64,000 nt of DNA. Source: Triglochin maritima. Taxonomy: Eukaryota > Streptophyta > Magnoliopsida > Alismatales > Juncaginaceae. A program made the position numbers and the translations under genes. The stretch lies in assembly GCA_963682175.1 (NCBI GenBank), contig OY821791.1:21170542-21234541 (forward strand), read 5' to 3'. The notes below the pieces were generated by a model. That model saw only the letters and a list, made by a program, of their open reading frames with translations, was not told where the DNA came from and made no database searches. Within the stretch, counting starts at the first letter, position 1; every line of letters begins with the position of its first letter. This document shows positions 54,373 through 64,000 of the stretch, one piece after another.

Positions 54373-55713
54373 TGTAACGCCCCGAGTCCAGACATGTGCT
54401 TACCGGCCTGAACCCGGTGCGTTAAGATACGATCCACGATCCTGACCGCTGTGCACTCTGATATTTAAATCCATCTGATAGGCCCATAATAATCTGAAAA
54501 TTATATTCAACAAATTGTGAGCTCGACAGCCCGCAAGTACCAACCGTCAATCAATCATAATCATAATCATAATCGTGTGGAAAATAATACGGAATATGAC
54601 ATTCAGCCAATAAGCACAATCAAGAGACATGCATCACAAATAATATGCATGCATAACAATCTGGAACCCCCATTCGGATTCGACCACATCCTGTGCATCT
54701 GAAATCTATCAATCAGTCAAACGCACACCTGGTAGCTCCACACTAACGACATGTAGCCATTTCTTCTCTCGGGTGGCTCCACGCTGTTCGCTAGGTAGCT
54801 CTTTCCTAAGTGGCTCTGCCAGAAACATACATACAGACACTGGACATATCGACCGAAACACCACCATCCAATCCTATGCATTTCAATGAATTCAATATCG
54901 ATAATAAGCATGCATGCAACTACGAATATCAAGAGAGACAGACGTGATATGAAACTGGAGAATAACGAATCAGTACTTGCCTCAAAATCTCTATCTTTTA
55001 TTCTCTATCTTCTTCTCAACTCACTTCATTTTCACAAAGAAAATCCAACCAACTTCTTTCTTCTCCTCACGTTTCCTTCTTCTCTGATATCTCCTCGTCA
55101 CATGATTCTGATTTCCACCAACAGAACTCATTTTCTCACCTTTTATAAGCCATCCAATTCACCGCCTCTCAACTCTTTCCCCCACCACACACGTGGAAAG
55201 CTTGGTGAAAATTGCATTCACACCCCAACTTCACCTAAAACCATAAAATCATCCAGACACTTGATTTAGTTTCTTAATCCATTAATTTGGTTTGGGTTCT
55301 AACAATCCACCATCCTTAAAGAAATTTCATCCTCGAAATTTGAATTTAATATTATATCATTAGAAATTCACATATCCATATTAAAATAAAGACTCACACA
55401 ACTAAAACAGTTTGATCCAAATCCAATCATGTCAAGATTAATTCCCAAATTTAAATTAATTTTGCTCCAAAACAAAACATAATTTTCAATCCAAATTTCA
55501 TTAATTCTAAAATTCATCTTCAACTATTTGTTCATAATTTGGATAGCAATCCAACCAAGTCGAAATTCACATTTTGAACCCAAGTCCAAATAATTCTAAA
55601 TTCATATTCAAATCAATAGTCGATACTTCTAAATCCAAATTCTCATATTCTAATCCAGTCATAATTTTCTATTTCAAATCCAATTCCGAGAATCGTATTG
55701 CTCTGATACCATT
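54373..55713 (-). repeat. Mini-element unit 6: LTR 54373-55304, internal 55305-55713
   Basis: Its left part resembles unit 5 (GAGTCCAGACATG), while its right part differs (CTTTTATTCTC). The internal domain is about 10 bp shorter near the primer site. Confidence 0.88.
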
Positions 55714-57059
55714 TGTAACGCCCCGAGCCCGGACAGGTGCTTACCCGCCCGAACCCGGTGCGTTAAGATACGATCCACGATCTTGACCGCTGCGCACTCT
55801 GATATTTAAATCTATCTGATAGGCCCATAATAATCTGAAAAATATAATCAATAAATTGTGAGCTCGACCGCCCACAAGTACCAACCATCAATCAATCATA
55901 ATCAGAATCGTATGGAAAATTATACAGAATATGACATTCAGCCAATAAGCACAATCAAGAGACATGCATCACAAATAATATGCATGCATAACAATCTGGA
56001 ACCCCCATTCGGATTCGACCACATCCTGTGCTTCTGAAATCTATCAATCAGTCAGACGCACACCTGGTAGCTCCATACTAACGACATGTAGTCATTTCCT
56101 CTCTCGGGTGGCTCCACGCTGTCCGCTAGGTAGCTCTTTCCTAAGTGGCTCTGCCAGAAACATACATACTGACACTGGACATATCGACCGAAACACCACC
56201 ATGCAATCCTATGCATTTCAATGAATTCAATATCGATAATCAGCATGCATGCAACTACGAATATCAAGAGAGACAGACGTGATATGAAACTGGAGAATAA
56301 CGAATCAGTACATGCCTCAAAATCACTATCTTTTTCTTTTCTATCTTCTTCTCAACTCGCTTCATCTTCACAAAGAAAATCCAACCAACTTCTTTCTTCT
56401 CCTCACGTTTCCTTCTTCTCTGATTTCTCCTCTTCACATGATTCTGATTTCCACCAACAGAACTCATTTTCTCACCTTTTATAAGCCATCAAATCTACCG
56501 CCTCTCAACTCTTTCCCCCACCACACACGTTGAATGCTTGGGGAAAATTTCATTCACACCCCAACTTCACCTAAAACACAAAATCATCCAGACACTTGAT
56601 TTAATTTCTTAATCCATTAATTTGGTTTGGGTTCTAACAATCCACCATCCTTAAAGAAATTTCGTCCTCAAAATTTGAATTTAGTATCATATCATTAGAA
56701 ATTCACATATCCATATTAAAATAAACACTCACACAGCTAAAACAGTTTGATCCAAATCAATTCATGTCAAGATTAATTCCCAAATTTAAATTCATTTTGC
56801 TCCAAATCAAAACATAATTTTCAAATCAAATTTCATTAATTCTAAAATTCATCTTCAACTATTTATTCATAATTTGGATTGCAAATCCAACCAAGTCGAA
56901 ATTCACATTTTGAACCCAAGTCCAAATAATTCTAAATTCATATTCAAATCAATAGTCGATACTTCTAAATCCAAATTCTCATATTCTAATCCAGTCATAA
57001 TTTTCTATTTCAAATCCAATTCCGACTAATTCTGAGAATCGTATTGCTCTGATACCATT
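55714..57059 (-). repeat. Mini-element unit 7: LTR 55714-56639, internal 56640-57059
   Basis: Complete unit. The internal domain ends in a perfect primer site (57046-57057). Confidence 0.88.
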
Positions 57060-57168
57060 TGTAACGCCTCTAGCCAAGACAGGTGCTTACCCACCCGAAC
57101 CCGGTGCGTTAGATACGATCCACGATCCTGACTGCTGCGCATTCGGATATTTAAATACATCAGATAGG
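57060..57168 (-). repeat. Mini-LTR 8, truncated by GA satellite
   Basis: Only the first 109 bp of the LTR remain (TGTAACGCC ... CATCAGATAG). The sequence then switches directly to the GA satellite. Confidence 0.85.
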
Positions 57169-60100
57169 CGAGAGAAGCGAGCGAGAGAAGGAGAGGGAGA
57201 GAGTAGAAGGAGAGAGGTAGAGGCACATGGAGAGATGGAACGAGTGAGAAGGAGAAGAGAAAGTGGATATGAGGGAGAACGAGAGAGAATGAGAAAAGGA
57301 GAAGCGAGAGAAGAGGGGAGAGAGAGAAACAGAGAGGGATAAGAGGGAAAGGGCGGAGAGAAGGAGGAGAGGGGGAGAAGAAGGAGACGAAGAGAAGGAG
57401 AAGAGGGAGGAGGAAGGGAGACGTAGGCAAGAGTAGAGAGAGGGAGAAAAGGGAGAGAGGGGAAAGGGAGAGCGAGAACGAGAGATCGAGATGGGAGAGT
57501 GGAGAAAAGAGGATAAGAAGAGTAGAGAGAGAAGGAAGAGGGAGAGATGAGGAGAATAGAAAAGAGGATAGAGGATAAAGATGGGGAAGGGAGAGAAATG
57601 GCGAAACGAGAGAAGTAGAGGGACAAGGAGAGAGGACAGATAAGAAGGAAGAGAGAGAGCGGGAGAATGAGGGAGTGGACAAGAGGATAAGAGGGAGATA
57701 GAGAATGAAGGAGAAGAGGGAAGAGGAGGGAGACAAGGAGAGAAGGAACGAGAGAGGTTGAGAAAAAAAGGAAGGAGGAGAGATGTGGAAGAGAGAGAAG
57801 GGAGAGGGGGGAAATAGAGGGGAGAAAGAGATGGGAGAAGAGATAGGGGAGAAGGACTGGGATAGAACGAGAGACAGAGAGAGGGGAGGAGAAGGGAAAG
57901 AGGAGGACAGAGAAGGGTACGAAGAGGGAGAGGGAAGAAGAAGAAGAAGAGAGAATGATAAGGAGTGAAAAAGGAGAGAGGGATAAGAAGGAAGGGAGAG
58001 GAGAAGGAATATGAGGGAGATGGCGATGAGGATAGAGAGAGTGGAGAAAAGAGGATAAGAAGAGTAGAGAGAGAAGAAAGAGGGAGAGAGGAGGAGAATA
58101 GAGAGTATGAGAGAGGGAGAGAGGATAAAGATGGGAAAGTGAGAGAGGAGGAGAGAGGGAGAGAGGATAAAGATGGGAAAAGGAGAGAAACGGAGAAACG
58201 AGAAAAGTAGACGGAGAAGGAGACTGGACAGATAAGAAGGAAGAGAGAGAGCGAGAGAAGGAGGGAGTGGACAAGAGGATAAGAGGGAGATAGAGAATGA
58301 AGGAGAAGATGGAAGAGGACGGAGACAAGGAGAGAAGGAACCAGAGTGGTAGAGAAGAGAGGGAAGGAGGAGAGAAGAGGAAGAGAGAGAAGGGAGAGGG
58401 GGGAAGTAGAAGGGAGAGGGAGAAGGGAGAAGAGATTGGGGGAGAAGGACTGGGATAGAAGGAAAGGCAACGAGAGATAGAGAAAGGGGAGGAGAAGGGA
58501 AAGAGGAGAACAGAGAAGGGTTCGAAGAAGAAGAAGAGAGAAGGATAAGGAGAGAAAAAGGAGAGAGGGATAAGAAGGAAGGGAGATGAGAAGGGAGATG
58601 AGGGAGATAGAGATGAGGAGAGAGTGGTGAGAAGAGAGAGGGGTAGAGAGGTAGTGCGAGAGAAACAGAGAGAAGGGAGAGACGTAGAGAGAGAAGGGAG
58701 AAGAGAGAGAAGGAGAGGGAGAAAAGGAGAAGCGAGAGAAAGGAGAGAGGAGAGAGAGATAAAGAGAAGATGGATAAAGGAGGCATGGGAGAAGAGAGAG
58801 AAAGACATAAAAGGAGAGGGAAAATGAGGAGGGAGAGTTGAGGAGAAGGATAATGACAATGAGGTAGGAGAGAGGAGGGAAGAAGGGAAGACAGAGGAGA
58901 AGAAGAAGAGGAGAGGGAGGTAGAGAAGACAAGGACAAGAGAGAGAAGGATAGAGACGGAGAAGAGATAAGAGGGATATGGATAAAGAGAGAAGAGAGAA
59001 GGAGAATAGAGAAGAGTAGAGGGAGAAGGGAGTGAAGGGAAGAGAGAGGAGGGAGAGAGAGCGAGAGGAGTAGGAGTAGGAGGGAGTGGGGGAGGGGATA
59101 AGAAGGAGAGGGACAAGAGGGAGATAAAGTAGGACAAAGAAGAGAGGAGAGAGATAAGAAGAGGGAGAAGGAGAGTGCAAAGAGAGGGATATGACGAGAC
59201 AAAGAAGGAAGGTGAGAGAGAAAAGGAGACGAAAGAAGGAACGAGTGGAATAGGAGGAGGAGGGAGAGTGAGAGAGAAGGAGAGGAAGAGAGGGAGGAGT
59301 TGAGGGAGGGGACGGAGGGATATGAGGAGAGAGAGGAGGAAGAAGTAGAGAGAGTGAAGTAGAGGAGGAGAGGGAGAAGGGAGGATAGAGTGAAGTAGAA
59401 GGAGATATTGAACGAGAGAGCGATAGAATGAGTAGAGGATATAGAGAAAGGGAAGGAGGAGAAGAGGGAATCTGGAAGGGAATGAGATAGAGAAGGGAGG
59501 GTAGAGGTAGAGAATGAGAATGAGAGGGAGTAGGAGCGAGAGAGATAGAGGAGGAGAGAAGGAACGAGAGAGGAGGAGGGCGATAAGGAGAAGAGAAGGG
59601 GAGAGGAGAGGAGGAGAGAAAAGGGGGAGGGGTGTGTGTTATAAAACAGAGATAGGGGAAGAGAAGTGGATAGGAGAGAGAAGAAGAGGGAGAAGGGGAG
59701 AGGGGAAGGTAGAGGGAGAAAGAGAAGAGGTGCAAGGAAGGGAAGGAGGAGATAGAGAGAGAACATGTTCCCCTGCCTTCTCATCTTCCCCATCCCTCCC
59801 TTCTCTCTATCCCCTATCTTCCTATCCTTCTCCCCCTCTCGCTTCCTTCTCTCCTTGTCAGGATAACGAGAATGGTGGAGAGATAGAGAAGGAGAGAGGA
59901 GATGGAGAAGAGAGAGAAGGGGAGAGGAGAGGGGAAAATGGAGAAGCGAGCAAGGGAAGGAGAGGGAGAGAGTAGAAGGAGAGAGGTAGAGGGACAAGGG
60001 AGATGGAACGAGTGAGAAGGAGAAGAGAAAGTGGATAAGAGGAAGAACAAGAGAGAATGAGAAATGGAGAAGCGATAGAAAAGGGGAGAGAGGGATAAGA

Positions 60101-61271
60101 GGGAGAAGGCTGAGAGAAGAAGGAGAGGGCGAGAAGAAGAAGATGAAGGGAAGGAGAAGAGGGAGGAGGAGGGGAGAGGTAGGCAAGAGTAGAGAGAGGG
60201 AGAAAAGAGAGAGAGGCGAAGGGAGAGCGAGAACGAGAGATCGAGAAGGGAGAGTGGAGAAAAGAGGATAAGAAGAGTAGAGAGAAGGAAGTGGGAGAGA
60301 GGAGGAGAATAGAGAAGAGGAGAGAGGAGGAGAGAGGGAGAGAGGATAAAGATGGGAAAAGGAGAGAAACGGAGAAACGAGAGAAGTAGACGGAGAAGGA
60401 GAGTGGACAGATAAGAAGGAAGAGAGAGAGCGAGAGAAGGAGGGAGTGGACAAGAGGATAAGAGGGAGATAGAGAATGAAGGAGAAGAGGGAAAAGGAGG
60501 GGGACATGGAGAGAAGGAACCAGAGAGGTAGAGAAGAGAGGGAAGGAGGAGAGAAGAGGAAGAGAGAGAAGGGAGAGGGGGGAAGTAGAGGGGAGAGGGA
60601 GAAGGGAGAAGAGATAGGGGGAGAAGGACTGGGATAGAAGGAGAGACAACGAGAGACATAGAGAGGGGAGGAGATGGGAAAGAGGAGGACAGAGAAGGGT
60701 ACGAAGAGGGAGAGGGAAGAAGAAGAAGAAGAAGAAAGGAGATGCATAAGGAGAGAAAAAGGAGAGAGGGATAAGAAGGAAAAGAGATGAGAAGGAATAT
60801 GAGGGAGATAGAGATGAGGAGAGAGAGAAGCAGAAGATGGCAGACTGGTGAGAAGAGAGAGGGGTAGAGAGGTAGTGCAAGAGAGACAGAGAGAAGGGAG
60901 AGACAGAGAGAGAAGGGAGAGGAGAGAGAAGGAGAGGGAGAAAAGGAGAAGCGAGAGAAAGGAGAGAAGAAGGAGAAGGAGAGATGAGAGAGAGATAAAG
61001 AGGAGGGATAAAGGAGGCATGGGAGAAGAGAGAGAAAGACATAGAAGGAGAGGGAAAATGAGAGGGAGAGAGGAGGAGAAGGATAATGACAATGAGGGAG
61101 GAGAGAGGAAGGAAGAAGGGAAGACAGAGGAGAAGAAAAAGATGAGAGGGAGGTAGAGAAGACAAGGACAAGAGAGAAGGATAGAGACGGAGAAGAGAGA
61201 AGAGGGATATGGATAACGAGAGAAGAGAGAAGGAGAATAGAGAAGAGGAGAGGGAGAAAGGAGAGAAGGGA
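57169..61271. repeat. GA-rich satellite, right array
   Basis: 4.1 kb of purine-strand DNA. Blocks recur about 2.77 kb apart (GAGAAGCGAGC at 57174 and 59941; GGGGAGGAGA...GGACAGAG at 57885 and 60660), with an internal duplication of about 600 bp (57885 and 58490). A pyrimidine-rich island lies at 59768-59864. Minus-strand open frames of up to 1310 codons here are Ser/Leu/Pro-only products of CT repeats, not genes. Confidence 0.9.
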
Positions 61272-61367
61272 AAATAAGTAGTAAAACTCTTCGGCGCTCC
61301 CGTAGGAAGATAAGTAGTAAAACATTTCCATGTGGAGGTAAAGGGGGTCACCCCGCACCTTAAACTC

Positions 61368-62020
61368 ATGAATATCCTAGTGTGGAATGTGCGCGGTGCA
61401 AATGGACCCGGTCGTGCACTTATGAATAGGGGTCGTATAAAGGAGGTGAACCCAGATGTGGTTTGCCTTGTGGAACATAAGGTGAAGCTTAAGAAGATTG
61501 AGTGCTTCAAAAGAGCGATTTGGCCTAGTGCTTGGATATCAAATAGTTTGGTTATGGACTAGAGCCGAATTTTGGTTCTTTGGAATGACCAAATAGTGGA
61601 TATGAGGGTTGCCTATGAAACAACCCAACTACTACACTTAAGGGCACGTTGGATGAGGGACGGCCTTGACTTCGACCTCATGGCTGTCTATGGTGATAAT
61701 GGCCATGTGGATCAGCGTCACCTGTGGATTGACATTCTCCAAGTAGCACCACCCACAGCTAGACCATGGATGGTGGGGGGCGACTTCAATTGCATTTGGA
61801 GGGCGAGCGAAAAGAGAGGAGGGATTGCTGGAAATGAGGTTGCTATGGCAGAATTTAATGAGTGTATTGATGCCCTCGAACTCCTTAAGATGGCGTCCAC
61901 TGGGTGGGAGTTTACGTAGTCAAACTCCTCCAAAGGTAGTGCATGTATTGAGACGCGGATTGACCAGATTTTGATAAATAATGTGTGGCTTGAGTTATTC
62001 TCGGAATGTGGGAGCAAAGG
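61368..62020 (+). pseudogene. LINE endonuclease domain (APE-like)
   Basis: Starts MNILVWNVRGANG. Visible blocks are CLVEHKVK, VGGDFNCIW, RIDQILINN and FSDHTML, the expected order of an APE-type endonuclease that nicks target DNA. A TAG near 61560, a TAG in place of a conserved Trp near 61917 (EFT-stop-SNSS) and a frame change between about 61980 and 62010 break it. Confidence 0.85.
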
Positions 62021-64000
62021 ATTTCAGTGATCACACAATGCTTATTATGAAGACGGACGGCAATGCAAGGTGGAAAAAGAAGATGTTTCGTTTCGAAAAT
62101 CATTGGGCTGACCATGTGGACTTCCATGGGCTGGTTGCAAGTGCTTGGTCCACCTACGTGAGGGGCACACCCATGTTTCGAGTGGCAGCAAAACTACAAG
62201 ATGTCAAGAAGATGCTTGTTCGGTGGAGTAGCTCAAAGTTTGGAAATGTCACGAACAAGGTAGGAGAGGCTCGTGCTGCACTCGAGGAAGTGAGGAAACA
62301 ACGCCTTGCAAACCCCCTTGATGCTGACCTCTCCCGCGCAGAAGGGGCTGCAAAGGACTCCCTTGCTCGAACTCTTGCTTGGGAGGAGTCTATCACCCGA
62401 CAAAAATCAAGGGTGAAGTAATTAAAAGAGGGGGACCAGAACACTATGTTTTTCCATGCACACCTTTGAGTGAGGAGAGCCACAAACCAAGTGAGACAAG
62501 TGTGTGAGGGTGCCACCATCATTGAAGAGGAGGGTGCGATTCGGGACACCTTCCGGCATTTTTATACTAACTTGTTTGCTAATGATTTGCAGGTGATAAC
62601 CATTCCCCCCTCCCTCTCTTTACCACACCTCCGTCTGGAGGAGGGGGTGGAGCTATTGCGTGACCTTGACATGAAAGAGTTGGAGGATGTAGTGTTGAAC
62701 GCAAACGTTGATAAAGCGTCGGGACCCGATGGTTGCAATGCTAAATTCTTCAAAGCTGCATGGGAGCTCATAAAAAAAGACATGTTTAAGGCCATACACT
62801 TCTGTATGGACAGCGGGAAGGTGCTGGCCTAATGGAACTCTACATCACTTACGCTCATCCCCAAGAAGAAGGCACCGGTTTTAGTAGAGGACTATAGACC
62901 CATAGCTTTGTGCAATATGACGTATAGATTCACATCAAAGGTGCTTGCAAACCGCCTAAAGAAGTTGCTGCCACGTCTTATTGGAGAAAATCAAATTGCT
63001 TTTGTCAAAGGCCGGCGGATTGGGGAAAACGTTCTCCTTGCACATGAGTTATGTCATAACCTCCACGTCGACAAAGGAAAAGGAAGAATGTGTTTAAAAC
63101 TTGATATACGGAAAGCATATGATTCCATCTCATGGACGTTCTTGGATGGAGTTTTGGAGCACTTTGCTTTCCCGGTTAAGTGGAGATGCCTCATCATGAA
63201 TTGTGGTGACGGTGACTGGTGCAAATTCCTCATGTTTCATGGTCAGAAATGGTTTGAGACAAGGTGATCATTTGGCTCCCTACCTCTTTGTCATGTGTAT
63301 GGATGTCTTGAGCGAGATGGTGAAGAAGGTGGTTATAGATGGGCGCATTCAGCCGCCTACTTGTGGGGATAATGTTGTATCGCATCTCCTTTTTGCTGAT
63401 GACGTCCTCCTATTTGCGAAAGCAACAACTGCAAATGCAAGGGCAATTAGAGGTGTACTCAAGGACTTCACCTCTTGTTCGGGGTTGAGCTTTAGTGTAT
63501 CAAAAAACCAAATATTTAAGGGAGTTGAAGCACGGGATGGCGCATGGATTGCAGATCATCTTCGGATGGAGCAAAAGGACTTCCCCGACACCTATCTTGG
63601 GCTGCCATTGTTCTCGGGAAGGATGGGGAAAACCCATTACACGACACTTGTGAACAAGGTCAAAGCACAACTGAGCACATGGAAGCAAAACTTCTTATCC
63701 ATTGCCGGAAGGGTGGAGCTTGTAATAAGTGTGCTTGTGTCCCTAAGTGTGTATTGGACCTCCGCGTTCCTCATTCCCTGGAAAACCTTACAAGAAATTG
63801 AGAGTCTTATGTGCCACTTTATTTGGGGAGGTCCAAGAAGGTGGGCTGCGGTAGCTTGGAGAGATACATGCCCACCAAAGGATGAAGGTGGCCTTGGTCT
63901 CAAACGCCTATTGGACTGGAATGATGTTGGTCTTTTGCGTCTATTCTGGCTTGTGGTGGTGGACGAACACTCCCTTTGGGTCAAGCGTGTGCGCCGGAAA
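62021..64000 (+). pseudogene. LINE reverse transcriptase, partial
   Basis: Continues with RFENHWADH, then [67 protein letters not shown], and the catalytic HLLFADDVLLFA near 63387-63420. It ends with IWGGPRRWAAVAW, a typical plant L1 C-terminal region. Stops occur after SRVK (about 62418), HAHL (about 62467) and VLA (about 62830), and frame breaks occur around 63200-63270. The window ends before the natural C-terminus. Confidence 0.87.

Larger units (their letters stand above)
46711..57168 (-). mobile_element. Tandem array of a small chromovirus-derived LTR element (LTR-internal-LTR-internal...)
   Basis: A 1.35-kb unit recurs: landmark GACATTCAGCCAATAAGC lies at 47851, 49204, 50550, 51896, 53247, 54598 and 55933. 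Each unit is an LTR of 925-944 bp (plus strand TGTAACGCC ... TTCTAACA) and an internal domain of 409-420 bp. The internal domain runs from a polypurine tract (minus GGTGGAT before TGTTAGAA) to an initiator tRNA-Met primer site (minus TGGTATCAGAGC). It has no coding capacity beyond a FEDEIS-like remnant near the tract. The layout is that of a TRIM/SMART-like element in tandem, all units on the minus strand. Confidence 0.88.
61272..64000 (+). mobile_element. L1-type LINE, decayed, running off the window
   Basis: ORF2-like sequence with endonuclease then reverse transcriptase, interrupted by many stops and shifts. No ORF1 is seen upstream, because GA satellite starts at once; the element is 5'-truncated or has an extremely short 5' region. 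A 14-bp direct repeat ATAAGTAGTAAAAC (61274-61287, 61310-61323) marks its left edge. The 3' end and poly(A) are outside. Confidence 0.85.

Noticed and set aside
46711..57168. Interpretation as an ordinary satellite or as a CRISPR-like repeat-spacer array
   Set aside because: Units contain LTR ends, primer site and polypurine tract in the right order. Spacers are not unique, and the sequence is plant DNA.
57160..61092. Minus-strand open frame of 1310 codons and its overlapping companions
   Set aside because: Composed almost only of Ser, Leu, Pro and Phe from CT repeats, overlapping in several frames, with no start context or domain. It is an artefact of stop-free pyrimidine sequence.

Overview
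The window is plant nuclear DNA, most likely from a flowering plant, and it is almost entirely nested transposable elements and satellite-like repeats. The evidence is: plant-type LTR retrotransposons with initiator tRNA-Met or tRNA-Asp primer-binding sites, a chromodomain integrase, an Athila-like gag, a CACTA transposon gene with a Ulp1-like protease, an L1-type LINE, and GT-AG introns. I see no host gene, tRNA or rRNA.

Layout. 1-1276 is part of an LTR cut by the window edge. 1277-1773, 15856-18026 and 57169-61271 are purine-strand (GA) satellite arrays with a higher-order period near 2.77 kb. A CACTA element (1774 to about 15855) splits the first two and carries a decayed Ulp1-type gene (12602-15149). 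Inside it, probably within an intron, sits a Copia element (2737-12578, TSD TATAT). A chromodomain Gypsy element (18027-27194, minus strand) follows, and a solo Athila-like LTR (19716-20915, TSD GGATC) is inserted at the edge of its 3' LTR.

From 20201 to about 45525 the DNA is a tandem segmental duplication with an 8-bp microhomology junction at 33620. Each copy holds the chromovirus, a fragment of a third LTR family and an Athila-like non-autonomous element at the same target site. The cores of the two Athila-like elements differ: B (27506-33619) encodes gag-protease, and C (40923-46705, TSD CTTTC) encodes a 491-aa zinc-knuckle protein without a capsid domain.

From about 40.6 to 57.2 kb is a tandem array of a small chromovirus-derived LTR element. 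LTRs of about 930 bp alternate with coding-free internal domains of about 415 bp, giving eight internal domains and a period near 1.35 kb. The window ends in a decayed L1-type LINE (61272-64000).

A theme across the region is palindromic GC-rich motif arrays in LTRs. CGGTCGACCG arrays occur in at least two unrelated LTR superfamilies, and paired GCGGCG...CGCCGC palindromes occur in the Athila-like promoters and leaders. I think the most unusual items are the tandem mini-LTR array, the same-site element pair with different cores, and the shared palindrome arrays.
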